Source: Odoribacter sp. OttesenSCG-928-L07 (lineage in GTDB: Bacteria > Bacteroidota > Bacteroidia > Bacteroidales > BM520). From it: 55,823 bases of DNA. The stretch is from NCBI GenBank assembly GCA_030265965.1, contig JAJDHA010000004.1, positions 1-55,823 of the forward strand, given 5' to 3'. Each line of letters begins with the position of its first letter. The first letter of the stretch is position 1. The translations under genes were made by a program, and so were the position numbers. The notes under the pieces were generated by a model. The model was not told where the DNA came from, ran no database searches, and worked only from the letters and a program-made list of their open reading frames with translations. Below are positions 28,442 to 39,938 of this stretch, piece by piece.

Positions 28442-28519
28442 AGTCCCGTAGCTCAGTTTGGTTAGAGCACTACACTGATAATGTAGGGGTCGGCAGTTCA
28501 AGTCTGCCCGGGACTACCA
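28442..28519 (+). tRNA. tRNA-Ile (GAT)
   Basis: Acceptor stem AGTCCCG pairs with CGGGACT, D-arm GCTCAGTTTGGTTAGAGC, anticodon stem CTACA/TGTAG with loop CTGATAA (anticodon GAT), T-arm GGCAGTTCAAGTCTGCC. Discriminator A at 28516 and an encoded CCA at 28517-28519. Standard position in the 16S-23S spacer. Confidence 0.96.
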
Positions 28520-28537
28520 AATCGCCTACGGCGATTT
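28519..28537. repeat. Hairpin immediately after tRNA-Ile
   Basis: AAATCGCC-TAC-GGCGATTT is a perfect 8-bp stem with a 3-base loop. It begins on the last base of the encoded CCA and could mark the 3' processing site. The stem is not followed by a T-run, so it is not a terminator. Confidence 0.7.
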
Positions 28538-28538
28538 G

Positions 28539-28603
28539 ATTTCAGATTTTAAATTTCAGATTCCATATTAATTTTGGATTTGAGATTTGAAATCTGAGAA
28601 TCA
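28539..28603. repeat. Inverted array of degenerate heptamers, tRNA-Ile to tRNA-Ala spacer
   Basis: Nine 7-bp units: GATTTCA, GATTTTA, AATTTCA, GATTCCA, TATTAAT, TTTGGAT, TTGAGAT, TTGAAAT, CTGAGAA. The first half is close to the reverse complement of the second, giving a hairpin directly upstream of tRNA-Ala. Confidence 0.8.
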
Positions 28604-28606
28604 ATC

Positions 28607-28681
28607 GGGGGATTAGCTCAGTTTGGCTAGAGCGCTTGATTTGCATTCAAGAGGTCATCGGTTCGACTCCGATATTCTCCA
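28607..28681 (+). tRNA. tRNA-Ala (TGC)
   Basis: Acceptor GGGGGAT pairs with ATTCTCC (two G-U pairs), D-arm GCTCAGTTTGGCTAGAGC, anticodon stem CTTGA/TCAAG with loop TTTGCAT (anticodon TGC), T-arm ATCGGTTCGACTCCGAT. The discriminator A is followed by CA, so CCA is not encoded and must be added by the nucleotidyltransferase. Confidence 0.95.
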
Positions 28682-28683
28682 CA

Positions 28684-28752
28684 ATTTGATTCCAAATTTC
28701 AAATTTGAAATTCCAAATTAATTTAGAATCTGGAATTTAGAATCTGGAATCC
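28684..28752. repeat. Inverted array of degenerate heptamers, tRNA-Ala to 23S spacer
   Basis: Units read ATTTGAT, TCCAAAT, TTCAAAT, TTGAAAT, TCCAAAT, TAATTTA, GAATCTG, GAATTTA, GAATCTG, GAATCC. Same family as the two upstream spacer arrays. Confidence 0.8.
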
Positions 28753-28758
28753 AAAAAA

Positions 28759-28768
28759 GTTCTTTGAC
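28759..28768 (+). promoter_or_regulatory. boxA-like motif upstream of 23S
   Basis: GTTCTTTGAC, shared with the leader copy at 26615. Its 3' part also forms the base of the 23S processing stem. Confidence 0.5.
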
Positions 28769-28786
28769 ATATTGAAAGATAATATA
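28766..28786 (+). other. 5' arm of the 23S processing stem
   Basis: GACATATT followed by GAAAGATAATATA is complementary to 31726-31749 downstream of the 23S gene, with one 3-base bulge. This is the usual layout of the pre-23S stem cut by RNase III-type nucleases. Confidence 0.7.
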
Positions 28787-28811
28787 GAAACGAGATCATA
28801 GAATCTCATTG

Positions 28812-31706
<2,895 letters not shown>

Positions 31707-31725
31707 ATTAAGTTAAATTAGTTTT

Positions 31726-31749
31726 TATATTATCTTTCATAAATATGTC
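31726..31749 (+). other. 3' arm of the 23S processing stem
   Basis: TATATTATCTTTC then ATAAATATGTC pairs with 28766-28786. Confidence 0.7.
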
Positions 31750-31784
31750 GAGTCATAAGAGTATATGACTTAAATGAAATATTG

Positions 31785-31889
<105 letters not shown>

Positions 31890-31897
31890 TTTTTTAT

Positions 31898-31930
31898 AAA
31901 GCCTGCATCGCAAGATGTGGGCTTTTTTTT
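31898..31930 (+). terminator. Intrinsic terminator of the rrn operon
   Basis: Stem AAAGCCTGCATC / GATGTGGGCTTT with a GCAA loop, followed by a run of T, directly after the 5S gene. Confidence 0.9.
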
Positions 31931-32000
31931 GCCCCTAAATCCCCTAACGGGGACTTTTGCCAGGTACTATCCCAAAAAGTGTGTATTAATTCCATTATGT

Positions 32001-32272
32001 CACGAATAACTGTCCACTAATGGCACGAATGAACACGAATGTTTTATTGCACGAATAACTGTCCACTAATGGCACGAATGAACACGAATGATTATGACAC
32101 GAATAACTGTCCACTAATGGCACGAATTTACACGAATGTTTTATTGCACGAATAACTGTCCACTAATGACACGAATGAACACTAATGTTTTATTGCACGA
32201 ATAACTGTCCACTAATGACACGAATTTACACGAATGATTATGTCACGAATAACTGTCCACTAACACGAATAA
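32001..32272. repeat. Tandem array of a 48/49-bp unit, about five and a half copies
   Basis: Units start at 32001, 32050, 32098, 32147, 32196 and 32244 (the last partial). Each begins CACGAATAACTGTCCACTAA and contains two further CACGAAT (or close) heptamers before a TTTTATTG or ATTATG tail. Units differ by a few bases. The rest of the gap to truA (32273-32383) has a small hairpin (ATTCCC-GTA-GGGAAT) and no gene. It lies between the rrn terminator and the 3' end of truA. Confidence 0.95.
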
Positions 32273-32383
32273 TATTCCCGTAGGGAATTTCGACCGGTAA
32301 GACGAATGATGTCACAGACACTCCCTGCACGCCGTAGGTGTGCAACGAAAAATATGTTAATTTTGAAAACTATGTAATCCTGT

Positions 32384-33133
32384 CTATAAGAATCCTAAAT
32401 CATATTTTACTTCCGTCAAACACAATCCTTTAGCTGGAACCGAAGCGCCGGCATTTGATCTATTTTTACTTTCAATAATATATCTAAAATCATCAAGAGT
32501 AATTTTGCTCATGCCAATTTCTAACATCGTGCCGCATATTGCTCGAACCATATTTCTAAGAAATCTGTCGGCTGTTATTGTAAAAATGATAATATGTTCT
32601 TGTTGATACCAATGAGCATCCTTTATTACGCAATTGTTAGTTGCAACATCAGTACCGACTTTCGAAAAACAACTGAAATCCAAATATTCTTTCAAAATCT
32701 CGCAAGCTTCATTCATTAAATCAAGATTGAGCTTTGCTGAGAAATGATAGGCAAAATCATTCATAAAAGGATCTTTCTCAGAAATAATTGTGTACTTGTA
32801 AGTCCTTTCAGTTGCTGAAAAACGTGCGTGAATTTCATTATTTTCCGGAATTAATAATTTTTTTATTTTGATATCTTCCGGTAAAATACCATTCAATTTA
32901 TATAAAAAATCATCAGCTTCGTAACTTATCTTTTCATCAATATCAAAATGTAAATAAAAGTCTGATGCATGAACACCTGTATCTGTTCTGCCGCAACCTA
33001 CAACAGGAGTTTCACGTCTCAAAACATACTTTAGCGCTTGTTCTATTTCTGCTTGAACAGTATTAGCATTCGGTTGTATTTGCCAACCATGATATTTTTG
33101 TCCGTTATATTCTAAGTTTAAAAAATATCGCAT
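32384..33133 (-). CDS. truA: tRNA pseudouridine(38-40) synthase
   Basis: 249 residues, usual length. Isomerises uridines 38-40 in the anticodon stem-loop of tRNAs. Motifs: MRYFLNLEYNGQKYHGWQIQPNANTVQ at the N-terminus, the catalytic aspartate in GCGRTDTGVHA (Asp51), HARFSATERTYKY, DRFLRNMVRAICGTMLEIG and the C-terminal GLCLTEVKY. It starts four bases after the stop of a Na/Pi cotransporter gene, so it is the last gene of that operon. Confidence 0.96.
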   Translation of the reverse strand: MRYFLNLEYNGQKYHGWQIQPNANTVQAEIEQALKYVLRRETPVVGCGRTDTGVHASDFYLHFDIDEKISYEADDFLYKLNGILPEDIKIKKLLIPENNEIHARFSATERTYKYTIISEKDPFMNDFAYHFSAKLNLDLMNEACEILKEYLDFSCFSKVGTDVATNNCVIKDAHWYQQEHIIIFTITADRFLRNMVRAICGTMLEIGMSKITLDDFRYIIESKNRSNAGASVPAKGLCLTEVKYDLGFL

Positions 33134-33137
33134 AAAA

Positions 33138-34856
33138 TTACTCTTCAGAAACAGTAGCTATTGATTTGTTAACATTTTGAATGATGTCTCCGATTCTTTC
33201 GTAAGTTGAAAAAATTTCATTTAAGTAATTACTTGCTTGAAATTCGATTTCATTATTTCGAAGCATCTCTGCACTCATTGTTCTCAATTTATCTCGTTTA
33301 TTGTTAATCTTTGCCTCAATTTCATTACCGGGAATAAGATCTATTTTATGATAATCTGCTGATAAGTTGTTTTCCATATTCAAAAATGCTTCTTCAATAT
33401 ATTTCGACATAATTAACAGCTCCTCAGTAACTTCTTCTTTGAAATTAATTTTGTTTTTGTACTTTGATAAAATAACTTTATAAAATTGGTAACATCTGTC
33501 GGCAATACGTTCTATTTCATCAATTATTTTTAACATTGCGATGATTCTGTCTGAAACCGCTGAGCTTATTTCAGATTGCTTTGTGATACTTGCAAGATAT
33601 TTACTTATTTCGAGTAACATTCTGTCGGAAATCTCTTCATACTTTTGCATCTTATCGCCAAATTGAATAAGATGTTTTTCATTATCAACTGTCAATAATT
33701 CAGGTAATATCACGATCATTTTCTTAGTTTGTTGCGCCATAAAAACGATTTCTTTTTTTGCCTGAATTGTTGCCAACTCGCTGGTATTTACTATACCTTG
33801 TGAAATATACTTCAATCGGAATGTCTCGTCGGTATCTTTATCTCTAATAATCCAACTTACAAATTTTGCAATTGAATTAGTGAACCAGATGAGAACAAAG
33901 GTGTTTATGATATTGAATGAAGTATGGAATATTGATAATGCGATTGGAATTGCAAGTCGAACTTCCGGATTGCTCGGATCTCCGAAAGCGGAAACTCCTG
34001 ATGATTTTTCGATAAAGAAATCTATTGCATTAAGGAAAGGGAAGAACAGCAGTAGCATCCATAATACTCCGAAGCAATTGAAGATAAAGTGAGCAAATGC
34101 GGCTCGTTTGGCGGATATGTTTCCTACGAGTGCTGCAATGTTGGCTGTAATTGTTGTTCCGATATTTTCTCCGAGAACCATTGCTGCTCCACACTCAAAA
34201 GGTAAAACGCCATTAAAACATAGTACCAAAGTAAGCGCCATTGTAGCACTTGATGATTGAAGTATTATTGTTAACAGCGAACCAATTAAAACGAAAATAA
34301 TTATTGATAAATAACCTTTGTCGGTCCAATTAGCTAAAAATGCAAAAGTATCAGGATTAGATTGTATGTCAGGTATTGAATCTTTTAAAAATTCAAGTCC
34401 GATAAATAAAAGTCCGAAACCAATTACTAATTCTCCGATTGAACGTTGTTTGTCTTTTTTAGAGAACAAGAAGGGTAGAGCTAATCCCATCAAAGGCAGT
34501 GATATTGTTGCCATTGAGACTTTAAAACCGAGCAATGATATGAGCCAAGCAGTAACTGTTGTTCCGATATTTGCGCCCATAATAACACTTATCGCAGCAG
34601 TCAACGACATTAATCCGGCATTAACAAAACTAATTACCATCACCGTTGATGCAGATGATGATTGAATTACGGTTGTAATAAGAAATCCGGTAAAAATACC
34701 TTTGAATCTATTAGATGTCATTCGGTATAAAATCGAGCGCATTTTACTTCCTGCAACTTTTTGCAACGAGTCGCTCATCATTTTAATACCGAAAAGAAAT
34801 AAACAAAGAGAGCCGGCAAGTTTAAGAATTATGGTTATTATGTCGAAAGTATTCAT
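33138..34856 (-). CDS. Na/Pi cotransporter family protein with PhoU-like C-terminus, copy 1
   Basis: 572 residues. The N-terminal half (about 10-330) has eight or more membrane segments with the two inverted QSSSA repeats of the NptA/PNaS family (VIQSSSASTVMVISFVNAGLM and ILQSSSATMALTLVLCFNG) and GANIGTTVTAW / GENIGTTITANIAALVGN. The C-terminal half (about 345-572) is helical and PhoU-like (ISDRMLLEISKYL, IIDEIERIADRCYQFY, YERIGDIIQNVNKSI). Inner-membrane sodium-coupled phosphate carrier. Closely similar to the gene 13 bases upstream. No pho-box could be judged. Confidence 0.92.
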   Translation of the reverse strand: MNTFDIITIILKLAGSLCLFLFGIKMMSDSLQKVAGSKMRSILYRMTSNRFKGIFTGFLITTVIQSSSASTVMVISFVNAGLMSLTAAISVIMGANIGTTVTAWLISLLGFKVSMATISLPLMGLALPFLFSKKDKQRSIGELVIGFGLLFIGLEFLKDSIPDIQSNPDTFAFLANWTDKGYLSIIIFVLIGSLLTIILQSSSATMALTLVLCFNGVLPFECGAAMVLGENIGTTITANIAALVGNISAKRAAFAHFIFNCFGVLWMLLLFFPFLNAIDFFIEKSSGVSAFGDPSNPEVRLAIPIALSIFHTSFNIINTFVLIWFTNSIAKFVSWIIRDKDTDETFRLKYISQGIVNTSELATIQAKKEIVFMAQQTKKMIVILPELLTVDNEKHLIQFGDKMQKYEEISDRMLLEISKYLASITKQSEISSAVSDRIIAMLKIIDEIERIADRCYQFYKVILSKYKNKINFKEEVTEELLIMSKYIEEAFLNMENNLSADYHKIDLIPGNEIEAKINNKRDKLRTMSAEMLRNNEIEFQASNYLNEIFSTYERIGDIIQNVNKSIATVSEE

Positions 34857-34869
34857 TTATCTCTTTAAT

Positions 34870-36585
34870 TTATTCTTTTACAGTAGCTATTGATTTGTTA
34901 ACATTTTGAATGATATCACCGATTCTTTCGTAAGTAGAAAAAATCTCGTTTAAAGAACTACTTGCTTCAAAGCTGATTTCATTATTGCGAATCATTTCAG
35001 CGTTCATAGTTCTTAAATCATCTCTTTGCTCATTGATTTTCTTTTCAATATTATTTCCGGGTGCAAGATCAATTTTATGATAATCTTCAGATAAATTTTT
35101 CATCATATTGCTGTATGCCTCCTGAGTATATTCAACCATCACCAATAATTCTTTTGTAACAGCTTCATTAAAAGTGATTTTCTTATTAATCTTAGCTGAA
35201 ATTTCTCTGTAGAATTGATAACATCTGTCGGCAATACGTTCAATTTCATCAATAATTTTAAGCATAGCAATGATTCTATCTGCTACAGCCGCACTGACTT
35301 CAGAACTTTTTGTAATGCTTGCAAGATATTTACTTATTTCAAGTAACATTCTATCAGAAATTTCCTCATACTTGTCCATTTTAATTCCTAATGGCTTAAG
35401 GTCTTTTTCATTGTCAGTAGTTAGTAATTGTGGCAACATAACAATCATTTTATTGGTTTGTTGAGCCATAAATACTATTTCTTTTTTAGCTTGAATTGTA
35501 GCTAACTCGCTCGTATTCATCATTCCTTGAGTAATATATTTCAAACGGAAACTTTCGTCGCTGTTTTTATCTTTAATAACCCAAGTTACAAGTTTTGCAA
35601 TTGAATCTGTAAACCAAATAAGAATAAAAGTATTGATAAGATTAAAAGCTGTATGGAATATAGAAAGTGCTATTGGTATTGCAAGTCTAACAGCTTCTAA
35701 ATTAGGATCTCCGAAAGCAGATACTCCTGTTGACTTAACGATGAAATAATCGATTCCGCGTAAGAATGGAAAAAATACTATTAGCATCCATATTACACCT
35801 ATTAAGTTAAATAATGTATGAGCAAATGCGGCTCGTCTTGCTGAAATATTCCCGACAAGTGCTGCAATATTCGCTGTAATTGTTGTTCCGATATTTTCTC
35901 CGAGAACCATTGCAGCTCCACATTCAAAAGGTAAAATGCCATTAAAACAAAGTACCAATGTCAACGCCATCGTTGCACTTGATGATTGCAGAACAATTGT
36001 GAGAATAGTTCCTATCAACACAAAAATTAAAATGGACCAATATCCGTTGTTAGTTAAATTGCCCAAAAAATTAAAAAATTCCGGATTAGATTGAATGTCA
36101 GGGATGGAAGTCTTTAAATATTCCAAACCGATAAACAATATTCCAAAACCGATAATTAATTCACCTATTGAGCGTTGTTTGTCTTTTTTTGAAAATAAGA
36201 ATGGAAGAGCAATCCCCATCAGTGGCAACGATAAAGTAGCCATTGAAACTTTAAATCCTAATAAAGATATGAGCCACGCAGTAACTGTCGTTCCGATGTT
36301 TGCTCCCATTATTACGCCAATTGCCGCTGTTAATGACATCAATCCTGCATTTACAAAGCTGATAACCATTACTGTAGAAGCAGAAGAGGATTGAATGACA
36401 GAAGTGACAAGAATTCCTGTAAAAACACCTTTAAATCTATTTGATGTCATTGAGTATAAAATCGAACGCATTTTACTTCCGGCAACTTTCTGAAGAGAAT
36501 CGCTCATCATTTTTATACCAAACAGAAACATACAGAGTGAGCCTGCAAGTTTGAGAATCAGTGTTATAATTTCAAAAGTGTTCAT
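34870..36585 (-). CDS. Na/Pi cotransporter family protein with PhoU-like C-terminus, copy 2
   Basis: 571 residues, collinear with the downstream copy and highly similar throughout (for example MCLFLFGIKMMSDSLQKVAGSKM-type N-terminus, both QSSSA repeats, PhoU-like tail). Differences concentrate in the last third and in the segment around residue 290. First gene of the three-gene operon with copy 1 and truA. Adjacent near-identical length paralogues indicate tandem duplication followed by divergence. Confidence 0.92.
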   Translation of the reverse strand: MNTFEIITLILKLAGSLCMFLFGIKMMSDSLQKVAGSKMRSILYSMTSNRFKGVFTGILVTSVIQSSSASTVMVISFVNAGLMSLTAAIGVIMGANIGTTVTAWLISLLGFKVSMATLSLPLMGIALPFLFSKKDKQRSIGELIIGFGILFIGLEYLKTSIPDIQSNPEFFNFLGNLTNNGYWSILIFVLIGTILTIVLQSSSATMALTLVLCFNGILPFECGAAMVLGENIGTTITANIAALVGNISARRAAFAHTLFNLIGVIWMLIVFFPFLRGIDYFIVKSTGVSAFGDPNLEAVRLAIPIALSIFHTAFNLINTFILIWFTDSIAKLVTWVIKDKNSDESFRLKYITQGMMNTSELATIQAKKEIVFMAQQTNKMIVMLPQLLTTDNEKDLKPLGIKMDKYEEISDRMLLEISKYLASITKSSEVSAAVADRIIAMLKIIDEIERIADRCYQFYREISAKINKKITFNEAVTKELLVMVEYTQEAYSNMMKNLSEDYHKIDLAPGNNIEKKINEQRDDLRTMNAEMIRNNEISFEASSSLNEIFSTYERIGDIIQNVNKSIATVKE

Positions 36586-36620
36586 TCTTTACGGTTTTCG
36601 TTTAAAAAAAATACCACACG

Positions 36621-36628
36621 CAAAAGTA
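36621..36628 (-). promoter_or_regulatory. -7 promoter box (TACTTTTG) for the Na/Pi-truA operon
   Basis: Reverse-strand TACTTTTG, 35 bases upstream of the ATG at 36585. Confidence 0.55.
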
Positions 36629-36805
36629 ATAAAAAATGATATAAAAATTTCAACTGTTAATAACTTTTGAAAAGTTTATATGACGTTTTGTAACTTGATG
36701 ATAGTGATTAAAATAAAAAAAGTTTGATCTGCTGTTTAGTTTATTTGTTATGGATTACAAAATAATTAAATAATAAATGTCTATTTTTCAATAAAATCTT
36801 TTTCT

Positions 36806-36813
36806 TATATTTG
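36806..36813 (+). promoter_or_regulatory. -7 promoter box (TATATTTG) for the DUF4954 gene
   Basis: TATATTTG ends 21 bases before the ATG at 36835. It overlaps the TTG codon used by the ORF track, which argues for the ATG. Confidence 0.55.
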
Positions 36814-36834
36814 CAAGTTATAAAAGAAAAGAGT

Positions 36835-38820
36835 ATGAATATCTATCGTAAATTAAGTAATGAGGAAATCAAGGATTTAGAAGATAAAGGTTGTCGTTGT
36901 AAAGACTGGTCATTAATATCTGTTGGTGACGGTTTTTCAACAGTAAATATTCGTAACACGAATTTTTCGGGCGAAATTTTTATGGGAAGATTTGATAAAG
37001 AATTTGTTTTACCCGGAAATGTTACTCGACAGTCAGGAATCTCAAATGCAACAATCCATAATTGTAGAATTGGCGATAATGTTTGTATTAATCAAGTTCG
37101 TAGCTATCTTGCAAATTATATTATTGAAGATGATGTGTTGATTGATAATGTGGATATTATGTCTGTTGAAAATGAAACAAGTTTTGGTAACGGAGCATCT
37201 TTATCTGTAATGTGCGAGATGGGTGGTAGAAATGTGAAAATTTTTGATCATTTGTCGGCACAAGTTGCATACGTACTTGCCATGTACAGAGATAGAAATT
37301 CTACGATTGATATCTTAAACCAACTTATTGATGATTATTCTGCATCAGTAACGTCTTCAATTGGAACTATTGGAAAAAGTTCTAAAATAGTGAGTTGTAA
37401 GGTTATTAAGAATGTAAAAATTGGACCTTTTGCTACTATTGATAATGTTTTTAGATTGCAAAACGGTACAGTTAATAGTTGCCAAGATGCACCAACTTAT
37501 GTTGGATTAGGTGTTATTGCTGAGGATTTTATTGTTTCGCGTGGAAGTAAGATTTCCGATAGCGCATTACTTATTAATTGTTTTGTTGGAGAAGCATGTG
37601 TATTGGGTAAACAATATTCTGCAGAGAACTCACTTTTCTTTGCAAATTGCGTGGGTTATCATGGCGAGGCATGTTCTATTTTTGCCGGACCGTTTACTGT
37701 AACACATCATAAAAGTACATTGTTGATTGCAGGTCAATTTTCATTTATGAATGCCGGAAGTGGTTCAAACCAAAGTAATCATTTGTATAAATTAGGTCCT
37801 GTTCATCAAGGTATTTTGGAGAGAGGAGCTAAAACTGCTTCAGATTCATATATTATGTGGCCTGCGAAAATCGGTCCGTTTACTGTTGTAACCGGTAGAC
37901 ATACAAGTAATGCAGATACTTCCGATTTGCCGTTTTCATATCTTTTAGAAAATAATGATGAAAGTATTTTAATACCCGGAATCAACTTAAAAAGTGTTGG
38001 AACCATTAGAGATGCACAGAAATGGCCGCAACGAGATAAACGAACGAAGGCAAATTCTCTCGATTGTATCAACTTCAACCTGTTGAGTCCGTTTACAATC
38101 CATAGAATGTATAAAGCATTAGAAATTCTTGATGATTTGCAAAATATTTCCGGTACAGCCTCTCAATGGTATGCCTATAGAAGTACAAAAATTAAAAATA
38201 CAAGTCTTAATAAAGGAAGAAATCTTTATAAAATTGCAATTATAAAGTTTTTAGGTAACTCTTTAATTAGTCGTATTGAAAATGCTGATATTAAATCAAA
38301 TGAAGATTTAATTAATGTCTTAAAACCTGATACCGAAATTGGTAATGGTGTTTGGATTGATTTGGCTGGATTGATATCTCCAAAAAGTGAAATTCAAAGA
38401 CTTTTAGATGAAATTGAAACCAATAATTTATCTCTTGAAGATATCAATACTAAATTTAAGGAAATTCATAATAATTATTATGTTTTTGAATGGACATGGG
38501 CTCTAAACCGAATTGAGGAGTACTTTGATAAGCATTATTCTGAAATAACTATCAAGGACGTTATTAAGCTTGTGATGGAATGGAAAAAAGCAGTAGTAAG
38601 TCTTGATAATATGATTTATGAAGATGCAAAGAAAGAATTTGATACTTTATCCAAGACAGGTTTTGGCGCTGATGGTGAAGATGATGTATGTGATTTGGAT
38701 TTCGAAAGTGTGAGAGGTAATTTTGAAAGTAACAAATTTGTTAAAGAAGTACTTTGTCACATTGAAAAGAAAACGCAATTAGGTGATAAAATTATTGATA
38801 AACTGCAAAAAATCCATTAA
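36835..38820 (+). CDS. DUF4954 family protein with left-handed beta-helix
   Basis: 661 residues from the ATG at 36835 (the track starts eight codons upstream at a TTG). The first half has hexapeptide-like repeats typical of a left-handed parallel beta-helix (ATIHNCRIGDNVCINQVRSYL, YIIEDDVLIDNVDI, SSKIVSCKVIKNVKIGPFATIDN), as in acyl- and nucleotidyl-transferases. The middle has the conserved IRDAQKWPQRDKR and SPFTIHRMYKALEIL of DUF4954; the C-terminal 200 residues are helical. No signal peptide. Function unknown; the beta-helix suggests sugar-nucleotide or acyl transfer. A GT4 glycosyltransferase starts five bases downstream, so a role in polysaccharide synthesis is plausible but not shown. 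Confidence 0.85.
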   Translation: MNIYRKLSNEEIKDLEDKGCRCKDWSLISVGDGFSTVNIRNTNFSGEIFMGRFDKEFVLPGNVTRQSGISNATIHNCRIGDNVCINQVRSYLANYIIEDDVLIDNVDIMSVENETSFGNGASLSVMCEMGGRNVKIFDHLSAQVAYVLAMYRDRNSTIDILNQLIDDYSASVTSSIGTIGKSSKIVSCKVIKNVKIGPFATIDNVFRLQNGTVNSCQDAPTYVGLGVIAEDFIVSRGSKISDSALLINCFVGEACVLGKQYSAENSLFFANCVGYHGEACSIFAGPFTVTHHKSTLLIAGQFSFMNAGSGSNQSNHLYKLGPVHQGILERGAKTASDSYIMWPAKIGPFTVVTGRHTSNADTSDLPFSYLLENNDESILIPGINLKSVGTIRDAQKWPQRDKRTKANSLDCINFNLLSPFTIHRMYKALEILDDLQNISGTASQWYAYRSTKIKNTSLNKGRNLYKIAIIKFLGNSLISRIENADIKSNEDLINVLKPDTEIGNGVWIDLAGLISPKSEIQRLLDEIETNNLSLEDINTKFKEIHNNYYVFEWTWALNRIEEYFDKHYSEITIKDVIKLVMEWKKAVVSLDNMIYEDAKKEFDTLSKTGFGADGEDDVCDLDFESVRGNFESNKFVKEVLCHIEKKTQLGDKIIDKLQKIH

Positions 38821-38825
38821 CTAAA

Positions 38826-39938
38826 ATGAAAATAGGGTTTGATGCTAAGAGAGCATTTTGTAATAGTAGTGGATTAGGTAATTATAGTAGAAATATAATT
38901 TCAGCTATAAATGAGTTTTATCCTCAGAATGATTATAGTTTGTTTACTCCCAGCATCAAGAAATACAGCGATTTCGCAAAAAATATCAATGCAGAAATTA
39001 TTACGCCGAAATCAATTTGGAATTATTTCCCCTCATTATGGAGGTCGGTTTTTTTAAGCTCAATTATTAAAAAATATGATATTGATATTTTTCACGGATT
39101 AAGTAATGAGCTGCCACCGGGAATTATTAAAGAAAAAAGTAAGAAAGTTGTAACTATCCATGATTTAATTTTCCTTAGACATCCTGAGTTGTTTGGGCCT
39201 ATAAACAGTTTTATTTATAAATATAAAACGAATTATGCTATTACTCACGCAGATGCCATAATCGCAGTTAGCAATCAAACAAAATATGATTTAATGGAAT
39301 TTTTTCATATTCCGGGAAATAAAATCTCAGTAATATATCAACCATGTAATCCATATTTTCTTTCAGAACTTGATGAAAATTACGCTTTAACAGTAAAACA
39401 AAATTATCATCTTCCCGAAAAATTTATTTTATCAGTAGGTAATATTGAAGAACGAAAAAATATTTATTCTGTTTTAAAGGCAATTCATTTGCACAATATT
39501 GATATTCCGTTGTATATAATTGGAAGAAAAACAGATTATGTGAATTTTCTGAAAGGTTATATTAAATTAAATAATATTCAAAATGTTCATTTTTTGCATT
39601 CAGTTAATACAATGGAATTAAAAGTGTTCTATCATTTAGCTGAATTATTAATTTATCCATCTATCTTTGAGGGTTTTGGAATTCCTTTAATAGAAGCTTT
39701 GTCGTGTAACACTCCTGTAATAACAAATAAAGACGGATGTTTTCAAGAAGCTGCCGGAAACGGAGGATATTATGTTGATGTGAAAAATATTGATGAACTT
39801 GCAGATGCAATGACAAAAATGCTTGAAGATAATGCATTGAGAGATAAACTAGTCAAAGAAGGTAAGGAGCATATAAAGAAATTCGACAGACAAGTTATTG
39901 CTTCAAATATTATTGACTTGTATGAAAGTCTGTTATAA
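38826..39938 (+). CDS. Glycosyltransferase family 4 protein
   Basis: 370 residues, GT-B fold. N-terminal domain MKIGFDAKRAFCNSSGLGNYSRNII and KVVTIHDLIFLRHPELFG; acceptor/donor linker AIIAVSNQTKYDLMEFF; donor-binding domain with FILSVGNIEERKN and the retaining-GT4 signature SIFEGFGIPLIEALSCNTPVI followed by EAAGNGGYYVD. Likely transfers a sugar from a nucleotide donor to a glycan or lipid carrier in the cytoplasm; the sugar is unknown. Co-transcribed with the DUF4954 gene. Its last 29 bases overlap the 3' end of the convergent ispH. Confidence 0.92.
   Translation: MKIGFDAKRAFCNSSGLGNYSRNIISAINEFYPQNDYSLFTPSIKKYSDFAKNINAEIITPKSIWNYFPSLWRSVFLSSIIKKYDIDIFHGLSNELPPGIIKEKSKKVVTIHDLIFLRHPELFGPINSFIYKYKTNYAITHADAIIAVSNQTKYDLMEFFHIPGNKISVIYQPCNPYFLSELDENYALTVKQNYHLPEKFILSVGNIEERKNIYSVLKAIHLHNIDIPLYIIGRKTDYVNFLKGYIKLNNIQNVHFLHSVNTMELKVFYHLAELLIYPSIFEGFGIPLIEALSCNTPVITNKDGCFQEAAGNGGYYVDVKNIDELADAMTKMLEDNALRDKLVKEGKEHIKKFDRQVIASNIIDLYESLL

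Noticed and set aside
28519-28537. Perfect hairpin after tRNA-Ile as a terminator
   Set aside because: No T-run follows and it lies in the middle of the rrn operon; a processing or incidental stem is more likely.
32001-32272. Regular repeats that could be taken for a CRISPR array
   Set aside because: Units are directly abutting 48/49-bp tandem copies with no unique spacers, and no cas genes are nearby.
34318-36394. Plus-strand ORFs within the Na/Pi cotransporter genes at matching positions in both copies
   Set aside because: The same antisense frame is open in both copies because the genes are paralogous; no start signals or family resemblance.
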